Shown: positions 57,328-64,000 of the stretch, piece by piece | Position numbering within the stretch: the stretch's first letter is position 1 | How the letters are laid out: each line of letters starts with the position of its first letter | Origin: Curtobacterium sp. VKM Ac-2922 | Lineage (GTDB): Bacteria; Actinomycetota; Actinomycetes; Actinomycetales; Microbacteriaceae | Direction: 5' to 3' | Length of the DNA stretch: 64,000 nucleotides | Assembly: GCF_022815645.1 (NCBI RefSeq) | Contig: NZ_JALGRO010000001.1 | Location: forward strand, 341,288 to 405,287 | Made by a program: the position numbers and the translations under genes | The notes under the pieces: model-generated | Told to the model about the DNA's origin: nothing | Seen by the model: only the letters and a program-made list of their open reading frames with translations | Databases searched by the model: none

Positions 57328-58869
57328 TCAGTCCGCCGCCCCGAGCGCCCGCGTCGCCAGGTGCAGCGCGAGCCGTGTCTCCGGATCCTTCAGGTCCACC
57401 CCGATCAGCCGCTCGATCCGCGCGATGCGGTCCCACACCGTGTTGCGGTGCACGCCGAGCACGGCGGCCGTCTCGGCGACCGAGGACTCCGCGTCCAGGT
57501 ACGCCGCGAGCGTCGCCCGGAGGACACCCCCGCCGCGCTCGAGCGGCGCCAGCAGCTGCTCGGCCGCGGGCAGGAACGTGTCCGTCTGCGTCCATGCGAG
57601 CAGCAGCTGCGCCAGGCCGAGCCGGTCGACGTGCACGAACCAGCCCGACTCGGGCCGGCCGGCGGCCAGACGTGCGGCGTCGCCGGCCTCGCCCAGGGTC
57701 CGGACGAGCCCGGCGGGTCCGGCGTGCACGCTCCCGACCCCGGCGTTCGTGTCGACGGCGCTGCGCAGGGTGTTCTGCGCCGAGCGGACCGCAGCAGCGA
57801 CCCCTGCGACGGTGACGCGGTCCGGCTCGTCCACCACCGAGGTCCACAGCGCCCAGCCGTCGGCTTGCTCGACGACGACGACCGGCAGGTCGTGCGCGCC
57901 GAACGCCGTCTCGACCTCGCGCCGCAGGGCGACGGCGTCGACCGGCTGTCGGGCGACCAGACGGATCCCGATGTGCCAGGCGTCGAGTTCCCACCCGGCG
58001 GCGAGGGTGCGCTGCACGAGGGGCGGAGCGGGTGCGCCGTCGGCAGCGCGCAGGTCGTCGAGCATCGCCATCCGGTAGCGGGCGTCACGCTCGTCGTCGA
58101 GCCGGGTCAGGACGAGCCGGTGTCCGACGGCCACGGCGGCGACCTGCAGTGCGGCTGCGACCGTCGCACGTTCGGCAGGCAGGGGCACGGTCAACCCGAC
58201 CGCCAGCCACGCCCGGGGACCGATGCCGGTCGGGACGGGGACCGCGACCACGGTCTCGCCGTCGGCATCCGTGGCCCACACCGGGTCGCTCGTGCCGAGG
58301 GTCCGGGCGAGCAGGGCGGCGGTGTCCGGTGCGACCCCGTCCCCACGCAGCGGCCGACCGGACGCGTCGAGGAACCGCACCGGGTGCCCGAGCTCGGACG
58401 CGAGTCGGGTGAAGACCTCGTCGAGCGCCGGACCGGCGTCGAGTCCGATCCGTGCGGCGGCCAGTGCGGCTCGGGCGGCGGGGGCATCGCCGGACCCGAG
58501 GAGTTCGTGCACGCGCACCGATGCCGCCCAGGGGTCGGGTGTCACGATGATGCCGACGCCCAACCGCTCGGCGAGCGCGGCGGTACCCGGCCCGACGGAC
58601 GGCGAGGCCCGACCGACGTCGCCGACGCCGACGAGCAGCGCGGGGACCCCGGCGGCAGCAGCCCGGCGCAGCAGCACGTCGAACCGGGCGTCGAAGCGGT
58701 CGACGGGCGTCAGCAGCGCGACGATGCCGTCGCCCGGATTGATCGCGCGGCCGACCTGTTCGGGCGGCCCGACGATCCCGCGCACGTGGTCGGCGGTGCC
58801 GGACGTCGGACCGGCGAGCACGGCGGTGCCGGCGGGCAGGAGCGGGACAAGTTCGCCGACCGGGATCAT
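57328..58869 (-). CDS. PucR-family transcriptional regulator
   Basis: A 513-residue regulator. The N-terminal purine-catabolism-regulator-like domain reads IPVGELVPLLPAGTAVLAGP. A GGDEF-like middle (about 290-430) is followed by a C-terminal PucR helix-turn-helix (AETAAVLGVHRNTVWDRIAR, final LATRALGAAD). It is the last gene of the operon and overlaps the upstream gene by 4 bp. PucR proteins commonly activate genes for purine, hydantoin or related nitrogen compounds. Confidence 0.9.
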   Translation of the reverse strand: MIPVGELVPLLPAGTAVLAGPTSGTADHVRGIVGPPEQVGRAINPGDGIVALLTPVDRFDARFDVLLRRAAAAGVPALLVGVGDVGRASPSVGPGTAALAERLGVGIIVTPDPWAASVRVHELLGSGDAPAARAALAAARIGLDAGPALDEVFTRLASELGHPVRFLDASGRPLRGDGVAPDTAALLARTLGTSDPVWATDADGETVVAVPVPTGIGPRAWLAVGLTVPLPAERATVAAALQVAAVAVGHRLVLTRLDDERDARYRMAMLDDLRAADGAPAPPLVQRTLAAGWELDAWHIGIRLVARQPVDAVALRREVETAFGAHDLPVVVVEQADGWALWTSVVDEPDRVTVAGVAAAVRSAQNTLRSAVDTNAGVGSVHAGPAGLVRTLGEAGDAARLAAGRPESGWFVHVDRLGLAQLLLAWTQTDTFLPAAEQLLAPLERGGGVLRATLAAYLDAESSVAETAAVLGVHRNTVWDRIARIERLIGVDLKDPETRLALHLATRALGAAD

Positions 58870-60041
58870 GCGGCGGCCCCGGGCAGGGAGAGCGCGGCGG
58901 CCCCGTGCAGCGGGGATGCGGCGGCCCCGGGCCGCGGGGACGCGGCGACCTCGGGCACGGGGTCGGCGTCGATGCCGAAGGCGCGCGGACCGACCCGGGC
59001 CAGCCGGCGCGGCTCGCGCCACCACCACGCCGCACCCGGCAGCACCAGGACCGCGAGCTCGTCGCCGACGCGTGCACGATCGGTCGTGACGGGCGCGAGG
59101 GACCGGGCGTCGACCACGACGATGCAGCTCGGCGTGCTGGCGACGGGCTGACCGTCGACCAGGCAGTGCACCCACTCGCTGCCGGCCTCGACCCGGACGA
59201 CCGCCCCGGTGTCCTGGTCGCGCAGCGCCATCGACCCGTGCACGAACGACAGCACGTCCCCACCGCGCTGCACGTCGAGCACCCGCCCGCGAGCGACCAG
59301 CCGTCCGCCGATCGCTGCCCCGAGGTGGTCGACGTCGGTGGTCCGGGCCGCGGCACGTCCGACGTCGAGTGCGCGACTGACGCTGCCCGTGACGCACCGT
59401 TCGGCCAGCACGTCGACGTCGACGGGGCCGATCGCGAACGCCGCCCACCCGCCGCTGTGCGACACCGCCTCGCGCCACACCGTCTCCAGGTCACGGGGGT
59501 CCGGCGCGTCCACCACGATCCGCAGACCGCTCGAGGTGACGGCGGCCGCGGTGACGGCAGCGAGCGGGTCGACGAACAGGCTCAGCTGGTCGATGCGGGG
59601 TGTGGCCCGGCCGACCAGGTCGGCGTCGACCAGGGGGAGTCCCGCCGCGTGCGCCGTGAGGGCGGCCGCCGGCGCGGTGACGCCGCCGATCTGCGCCGCG
59701 ATCACGGCGTCGGCCCGCCGGCCGGTCCACCGCTCGACGGCGGCCAGGGCATCGGGCAGCTCGCGCCCGCTCGGCACCTTCTCCTCGAGCACGGTCGTCG
59801 AACCCACCAGTCCGACGGCCATCACCGACCGCACGCCGCCGTCGACGGGGACGACGGGCACGCTGTCGGTTCCGAGTGCGATCCGGAGCGCGTGCACCAT
59901 GTGGTCGACCTGGCCGCCGCCACCACAGCCGAGCAGGGCGGCACCGCGACCGAGACGCTCGGCATCGTCGGCCTGGAGGCCCGTCACGGCTCCGTCGCGC
60001 TGCTCGCCCTGGTGCACGGCTCCATGCTGCCACCCCGGCAC
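58866..60041 (-). CDS. DUF917-like protein, divergent copy
   Basis: A 391-residue protein. The N-terminal RLGRGAALLGCGGGGQVDHM matches the DUF917 glycine-rich start (ALLGTGGGGD) with Cys for Thr and Gln for Asp. The middle Gly-Gly-Val-Thr segment aligns with the metal-binding region of the others but lacks their DGDGMGRAFPE motif. The C-terminus ends in repeated Ala/Pro-rich GAAA units. ATG 60041 or GTG 60017 starts it. It may be a regulatory or non-catalytic subunit of the pair upstream. Confidence 0.75.
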   Translation of the reverse strand: MPGWQHGAVHQGEQRDGAVTGLQADDAERLGRGAALLGCGGGGQVDHMVHALRIALGTDSVPVVPVDGGVRSVMAVGLVGSTTVLEEKVPSGRELPDALAAVERWTGRRADAVIAAQIGGVTAPAAALTAHAAGLPLVDADLVGRATPRIDQLSLFVDPLAAVTAAAVTSSGLRIVVDAPDPRDLETVWREAVSHSGGWAAFAIGPVDVDVLAERCVTGSVSRALDVGRAAARTTDVDHLGAAIGGRLVARGRVLDVQRGGDVLSFVHGSMALRDQDTGAVVRVEAGSEWVHCLVDGQPVASTPSCIVVVDARSLAPVTTDRARVGDELAVLVLPGAAWWWREPRRLARVGPRAFGIDADPVPEVAASPRPGAAASPLHGAAALSLPGAAA

Positions 60042-60048
60042 GGCCTGG

Positions 60049-61164
60049 TCAGGCTCCCGGCACCAGGACGTCCGCGTGCAGGTCCTCGACCGGGACGAAG
60101 GCGTCGTCGAGCCCGAAGCACGCCGGACCGAACACGGCGAGCGCCTCGGGCGTCCGCATGAGGTCCGGCGTCGACACCCCGATGACCCGGACCCGTTGGC
60201 CGTAGCGCAGTCGCTCGGTGGTGATCGGTTCGGCGGTCTCGGCGTCGAGCACGCAGATCAGGTCGGGGACCACGGCGACCAGGCGTCCGTCGCGCCGGGC
60301 GACCAGGTTCTCGTTCTGGAACGCGATCTCGAGCGTGGAGCCGTCGGCACCCTGCACCGCTGCCCGACCCTTGGCGAAGCCGTCGACGGTGCGGCGCTCG
60401 ACGTCGACGACCTTGCCGTCGAACAGTTCGCGCAGGTGCGTGTAGATCGTCTCTCCGAACGCCTGGGCGAGCGCCTCGACGGGGTCGCGGTGCTGCTCGC
60501 GGGCGTGTCGGATCGCGCGTCCGACGGACAGGGCGAGCGACAGGGTGCGGGGGACGGCGGTCGCGCGGACCTGGCGTCCGGTCATCGCGTACTCGGCGAT
60601 GTAGGCGACCCCACCCAGGCGGATCGTGACGCCGCGCGCGAGCCACTCCATCTGCCGGTTGTCGGTGCCGGTGTCGATGACGACGCCGTGGCCGTTCTCG
60701 TCGCTGATGGCGAGCGGGGAGCCCGGCACCCCGTACACCGAGAACGTCTCCATCTGCAGCTCGGGGAAGGCCCGGCCCATGCCGTCGGCGTCGACGACGG
60801 GCAGCCCGCCGGTGGCGCCGACGAGCAGGGGGATCATCGAGTTGATGCCGCCGCACTCGATCGGCATCGTCGCGGTCGCGGTGCGGCCGAGGTGCTGCTC
60901 GAGTCGTCGGAGCGCACCGAGGGGTTCGGGGCCGGCGGGGATGCGTTCGAGGACGACGGTCGGTGCGCCCATCTGCGCGGTCGGGATGACCAGGGCGTCG
61001 TCGTCGACCTCGGACGGGTCGAGGATCGTGACGGGGCCGTGCTGCTGGATCGCCGCGCGGACGAGCAGCATCCCGATGGTCGGGTCGCCCCCGCCGCCGG
61101 TGCCCAGGAGCGCGGCGCCGCGGGCCAGGTCGGGCAGGTCGTCGACGTCGATCGTCCAGCTCAC
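60049..61164 (-). CDS. DUF917 family protein
   Basis: A 371-residue protein with the complete family pattern: ARGAALLGTGGGGDPTIGML, CGGINSMIPLLVGATGGLPV, VDADGMGRAFPELQMET, GRAIRHAREQHRDPVEALA and VPDLICVLDAETAEPITTER. DUF917 proteins pair with hydantoinase/oxoprolinase-type ATPases and are thought to form ring-opening amidohydrolase complexes. GTG 61164 overlaps the upstream stop by 4 bp. Confidence 0.9.
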   Translation of the reverse strand: MSWTIDVDDLPDLARGAALLGTGGGGDPTIGMLLVRAAIQQHGPVTILDPSEVDDDALVIPTAQMGAPTVVLERIPAGPEPLGALRRLEQHLGRTATATMPIECGGINSMIPLLVGATGGLPVVDADGMGRAFPELQMETFSVYGVPGSPLAISDENGHGVVIDTGTDNRQMEWLARGVTIRLGGVAYIAEYAMTGRQVRATAVPRTLSLALSVGRAIRHAREQHRDPVEALAQAFGETIYTHLRELFDGKVVDVERRTVDGFAKGRAAVQGADGSTLEIAFQNENLVARRDGRLVAVVPDLICVLDAETAEPITTERLRYGQRVRVIGVSTPDLMRTPEALAVFGPACFGLDDAFVPVEDLHADVLVPGA

Positions 61165-62303
61165 GGTCGTTCTCCCTCGCTGACGGTGCCGTCGTGGCGG
61201 ATGGCCCGGGTGTCGTAGCCGAAGTACCGCGGGCCGGCCAGGGCCAGGCCCGCGGGCGTGTGCCAGCGCGGGTCGGCCGGTGCGGTGACGATCCGCACAC
61301 GGGCACCGAACCGCAGCCCCTCGGTGGTGATCGGTTCGCCGGTCTCGGCGTCCAGCGTGATGATGAGATCGGGGGTGGTGGTGCGGACCTGGCCGGCCAC
61401 CTCGACCAGCAGGTGCTCGTTCTGGAACCGGAGCACGGCCTCCAGTCCGGTGTCCGGACCGGAACCGGCGATGCGGGCGGTCCCGCGCGCGAACCCCGTG
61501 ACGGTCTTCCGCTCGACGTCGGCGACCTTGCCCTCGAACACCACGGTGCCGCCGAGGACCGCGGTGACGGCGGCGACCGGGTCCTGGTTGGCGGATCGTG
61601 CGTCGGCGAGCGCCTCGCCGAGCCGGACGCACAGCGACAGGCTGCCGCGGACGTACGACTGCTGGACCTGGGCGCCGGTCATGGCGTAGTTCGCGGTGAT
61701 CGCGGAGCAGCCCATCTCGACCGTGGCGGTCCGGGCGAGGCGTTCGGCCCACCGGTTGTCGACGGTGTCGAAGACGACCGTGTTGCCCTTCTCGTCGGCG
61801 AGCGCCATCGGGGTCGCCCGGATGCCGGACAGGGTCGGCAGGACCATCTGCACCTCCGGGAACGCCCGGCCCATGCCGTCGCCGTCGACCAGGGGGAGTC
61901 CGAGCTCGGCGGCGGCGACGATCGGGCTGGTCGAGTTGACCCCGCCGACCTCGATGCACGCGATGTGGGTCGGGGTGACGCCCAGGTGTGTGGCGAGGGA
62001 GCGGATCGCCTCGGCGAACTGCGTCGCGGACGGCAGCTTCTCGACCATGACGGTCGGTGCGCCGATCATCGCGACGTTGAGGACGACGGCGTCGGCCGGC
62101 AGGTCCTCGACCTGCACGATGCTGACCGGGCCGTGCGCGCGGACGGCGGCCTCGGCGAGCAGGCGGCCGATGTAGGGGTCGCCGCCGCCGCCGGTGCCGA
62201 GGATCGCGGCGCCGCGGGCCAGGGCGGAGCAGTCGGCGCCGATCTCGGTGATCGGGCGGACGGCCGTGTCGGTTGCGTGCGGAGCCGTGTCGGTCGCGCT
62301 CAT
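61161..62303 (-). CDS. DUF917 family protein
   Basis: A 380-residue paralogue of the downstream gene, with ARGAAILGTGGGGDPYIGRL, CIEVGGVNSTSPIVAAAEL, VDGDGMGRAFPEVQM and TPDLIITLDAETGEPITTEG. The two differ throughout, so they are old paralogues that may form a heteromeric enzyme. It overlaps the hydantoinase gene by 4 bp. Confidence 0.9.
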   Translation of the reverse strand: MSATDTAPHATDTAVRPITEIGADCSALARGAAILGTGGGGDPYIGRLLAEAAVRAHGPVSIVQVEDLPADAVVLNVAMIGAPTVMVEKLPSATQFAEAIRSLATHLGVTPTHIACIEVGGVNSTSPIVAAAELGLPLVDGDGMGRAFPEVQMVLPTLSGIRATPMALADEKGNTVVFDTVDNRWAERLARTATVEMGCSAITANYAMTGAQVQQSYVRGSLSLCVRLGEALADARSANQDPVAAVTAVLGGTVVFEGKVADVERKTVTGFARGTARIAGSGPDTGLEAVLRFQNEHLLVEVAGQVRTTTPDLIITLDAETGEPITTEGLRFGARVRIVTAPADPRWHTPAGLALAGPRYFGYDTRAIRHDGTVSEGERP

Positions 62304-63856
62304 CGGACCAGCGCTCCGAGTGCCAGGTCGCCGACGGCCTTGGCGCGGATCCGGGTCGCGTTGCCCGGCAGGTAGGGGATCGGCACCTCGTCGAAGTCGA
62401 CGATCGCGACGCTCGACGGGTCCGCACCGGCAGCGACCGCGCGGTCGACCGCCTCTTGGCGTGCCTCGTCCACGACGGACGACCGCTTGCCGTCGCTGAT
62501 CGCGTAGACCTTGTCGACCTCGCCGGACACCTGCGCGATGGCCGCGCCGATGGCGTTCGCGACGGAGTAGTGCTCGGGCCGGTGGACCGTCCCGAGGCCG
62601 GGGAGGGTGTCGGGCAGCAGGACGGACCCACCGCCGACGGCGACCACGGGCAGGGGCTCCGACGAGGTCCGCATGCGTTCGACGACGTCGGCGACCCGTT
62701 CGGCGATCACGGCGAGGGCCCGCTCGGCGATGTGCGCGGGGATGCCGGCGACACGGCTGGCGTCGCCGATGTCCCCGCGGCCGCCGCGCACCGCGACGTC
62801 GGTGGCGGTCAGGGTGTCGCCGCCGAAGACCATGCCCTCGTCGGTCAGCCGGTAGCCGACCGAGTCGGGGCCGACCAGGGCGCCGTCCTCGCGGATGCAT
62901 GAGCCGCCGCCGATGCCGATCGACAGCACGTCCGGCATCCGGAAGTTCGTCCGCACGCCCGCGACGGCGACCTCGCCGGTGGCCTCGCGGGGGAAGCCGC
63001 CGGTCAGGACGCCGACGTCGCTGGTGGTGCCGCCGACGTCGACGACCGCGCAGGTGTCGAACCCGGACAGCACCGCGGCACCGCGCATCGAGTTGGTGGG
63101 GCCGGAGGCGAAGGTGGCGACCGGGTAGCGGCGGGCGTACTCGACGTCCATCAGGGTGCCGTCGTTCTGGCTGAGGAACAGGGGTGCGTCGATGCCGCTC
63201 GAGGTGACCGAGCTGGCGAGTCCGTCGACGATGCCGTCGGCGAGCTCACGGAGTGCGGCGTTGATGATCGTGGCGTTCTCGCGCTCGAGCAGCCCGATGC
63301 GGCCGATCTCGCTCGACAGCGAGAAGGCGACGTCGGGTCCGAGCTCGGCGGCCAGGATCTCCTGCGCGCGCTGCTCGAACTCGTCGTTGATCGGCGAGAA
63401 CACCGACGAGATCGCGACCGAGCGGATGCCCGCGGCCCCGATCGCCGCAGCGTGCCGCTTGAGTTCCTCGGGGTCGAGCTCGGAGATCACGCGCCCGTCG
63501 AACTCGTGGCCGCCGTGCGCCAGGAACGGACGCCCGCGCACCGCGGTGACCAGGTGGTCCGGCCAGTCCGTGAACGGCGGCAGCGACGCGGTGGCGGGCA
63601 ACCCGAGCCGGACCGCTGCCGTCGGAGCCAAACCACGTGCCTCCACCAGGGCGTTGATGAAGTGGGTCGTGCCGATCATGACGCCGTCGATGTCGGACGA
63701 CGCGAACGCCCGCTGCTCGCGCAGCCCGGCCAGCGCGGCGACGATGCCGCTCGTGACGTCCTGGCTGGTGGATCGCTTGACGCCGGCGGCGACCGTGCTG
63801 CCGTCCATCAGGACGGCGTCCGTGTTCGTGCCGCCGACGTCGATGCCGATGCGCAT
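62300..63856 (-). CDS. Hydantoinase/oxoprolinase-family protein (HyuA-like)
   Basis: A 518-residue protein of the actin-like ATPase fold. It has the phosphate-binding RIGIDVGGTNTDAVLMDG at the N-terminus, a second phosphate loop CAVVDVGGTTSDVGVLTGGF near residue 265, and GIGGGSCIREDG. It is shorter than full HyuA (about 690 residues), matching the hydantoinase/oxoprolinase proteins that partner DUF917. It likely uses ATP to open a cyclic imide or lactam, with DUF917 subunits. First gene of the operon inside the window; GAAGGGAA precedes ATG 63856. Confidence 0.92.
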   Translation of the reverse strand: MRIGIDVGGTNTDAVLMDGSTVAAGVKRSTSQDVTSGIVAALAGLREQRAFASSDIDGVMIGTTHFINALVEARGLAPTAAVRLGLPATASLPPFTDWPDHLVTAVRGRPFLAHGGHEFDGRVISELDPEELKRHAAAIGAAGIRSVAISSVFSPINDEFEQRAQEILAAELGPDVAFSLSSEIGRIGLLERENATIINAALRELADGIVDGLASSVTSSGIDAPLFLSQNDGTLMDVEYARRYPVATFASGPTNSMRGAAVLSGFDTCAVVDVGGTTSDVGVLTGGFPREATGEVAVAGVRTNFRMPDVLSIGIGGGSCIREDGALVGPDSVGYRLTDEGMVFGGDTLTATDVAVRGGRGDIGDASRVAGIPAHIAERALAVIAERVADVVERMRTSSEPLPVVAVGGGSVLLPDTLPGLGTVHRPEHYSVANAIGAAIAQVSGEVDKVYAISDGKRSSVVDEARQEAVDRAVAAGADPSSVAIVDFDEVPIPYLPGNATRIRAKAVGDLALGALVR

Positions 63857-63949
63857 GGGGTTCCCTTCGGGGTGGTGCGGGGTGCTGGGTGGTGGTGCCG
63901 GGTGGGCGCCGACCGTGCCGTTCGACGGATCAGGAGGCAACGGCACGGC

Positions 63950-64000
63950 CGGCGCGGGGGTGGGGGGGGGGGGGGGGGGGGCCCCCGCCGCCCGGGGGGG
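63950..64000. other. G/C homopolymer tract at the window end
   Basis: GGGGGT then about 20 G, 5 C and a final G run. Like 47674-47760 it looks like failed base calling, here at the edge of the available sequence. Confidence 0.6.

Noticed and set aside
59209..61218. A 669-codon plus-strand frame across the DUF917 genes
   Set aside because: Antisense of two genes with clear family motifs.
1..64000. CRISPR array or prophage
   Set aside because: No regularly spaced repeats of 25-40 bp and no capsid, terminase, portal or tail genes were seen. The tandem repeat at 137-203 has no spacers.

Overview
The window is high-GC DNA with G/C-ending codons, frequent GTG starts and dense single-gene transcription units. 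Gene content and the dispersed GGACGGGAGGCCCGG-type hairpins suggest an actinobacterium of the Microbacteriaceae, perhaps close to Curtobacterium. That placement is inference from style, not from a marker gene.

Region 1 (1-1336) is the end of a sugar-uptake locus: the start of a lipoprotein gene, a LacI regulator, and two TTAATCGATTAA-type operators. Region 2 (1661-14900) is a 13.24-kb Tn552/TniAB-type transposon. It has two inverted terminal repeats starting TGTGAGCAGC and is flanked by an 8-bp direct repeat TCCACCGG. At its right end are a serine resolvase, a DDE transposase (TniA) and an AAA+ partner (TniB). Its cargo centres on a fluoride-resistance operon: a candidate fluoride riboswitch, then usp, phosphoglycerate mutase, two crcB/Fluc channel genes, pyrophosphatase and enolase. 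A LysR/TDT-transporter pair, a uracil-DNA-glycosylase-like gene and small single genes separated by palindromic repeats complete it. A third terminal-repeat copy lies inside at 4851.

Region 3 (15.0-32.1 kb) is accessory and partly decayed: a HEPN-like gene, membrane proteins, fragments of a sigma factor and other genes, an ECF41 sigma factor, DUF proteins, a PEBP-family protein, one frameshifted and one intact MFS transporter, a barstar-like gene and a nucleotidyltransferase-like gene. Region 4 (32.1-46.8 kb) holds two alpha/beta hydrolases, a large LuxR-type ATPase regulator, and a plant-polysaccharide cluster. That cluster is a secreted GH54 arabinofuranosidase with ricin repeats, a GH3 glycosidase, a complete sugar ABC importer, its LacI regulator and an AraC regulator. 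The operator before the GH54 gene matches those before the LacI gene at the left edge, so one regulator may serve both.

Region 5 (46.9-51.8 kb) has a MarR regulator, a flavin-reductase-like protein, another nucleotidyltransferase, several very small membrane proteins, a VIT-family metal transporter and a DUF2231 protein. Region 6 (51854-57283) looks like a small island that split a tRNA-Val gene: the 5' half lies at the left edge, the 3' half with CCA at the right edge, and a 13-bp repeat ACACCGTGGATGT marks both junctions. It carries an RloC/PrrC-like AAA protein with a CxxC hook, a complete tRNA-Val(UAC), an interrupted Cys-rich gene, and a two-gene unit of an ImmA/IrrE-like protein without HExxH and a PIN-like protein. 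This is the best candidate for an undescribed defence arrangement.

Region 7 (57.3-63.9 kb) is one leftward operon of a hydantoinase/oxoprolinase-family protein, three DUF917 proteins and a PucR regulator, probably for catabolism of a hydantoin- or purine-like compound. G-tracts at 47.7 kb and at the right end look like sequencing or assembly artefacts.
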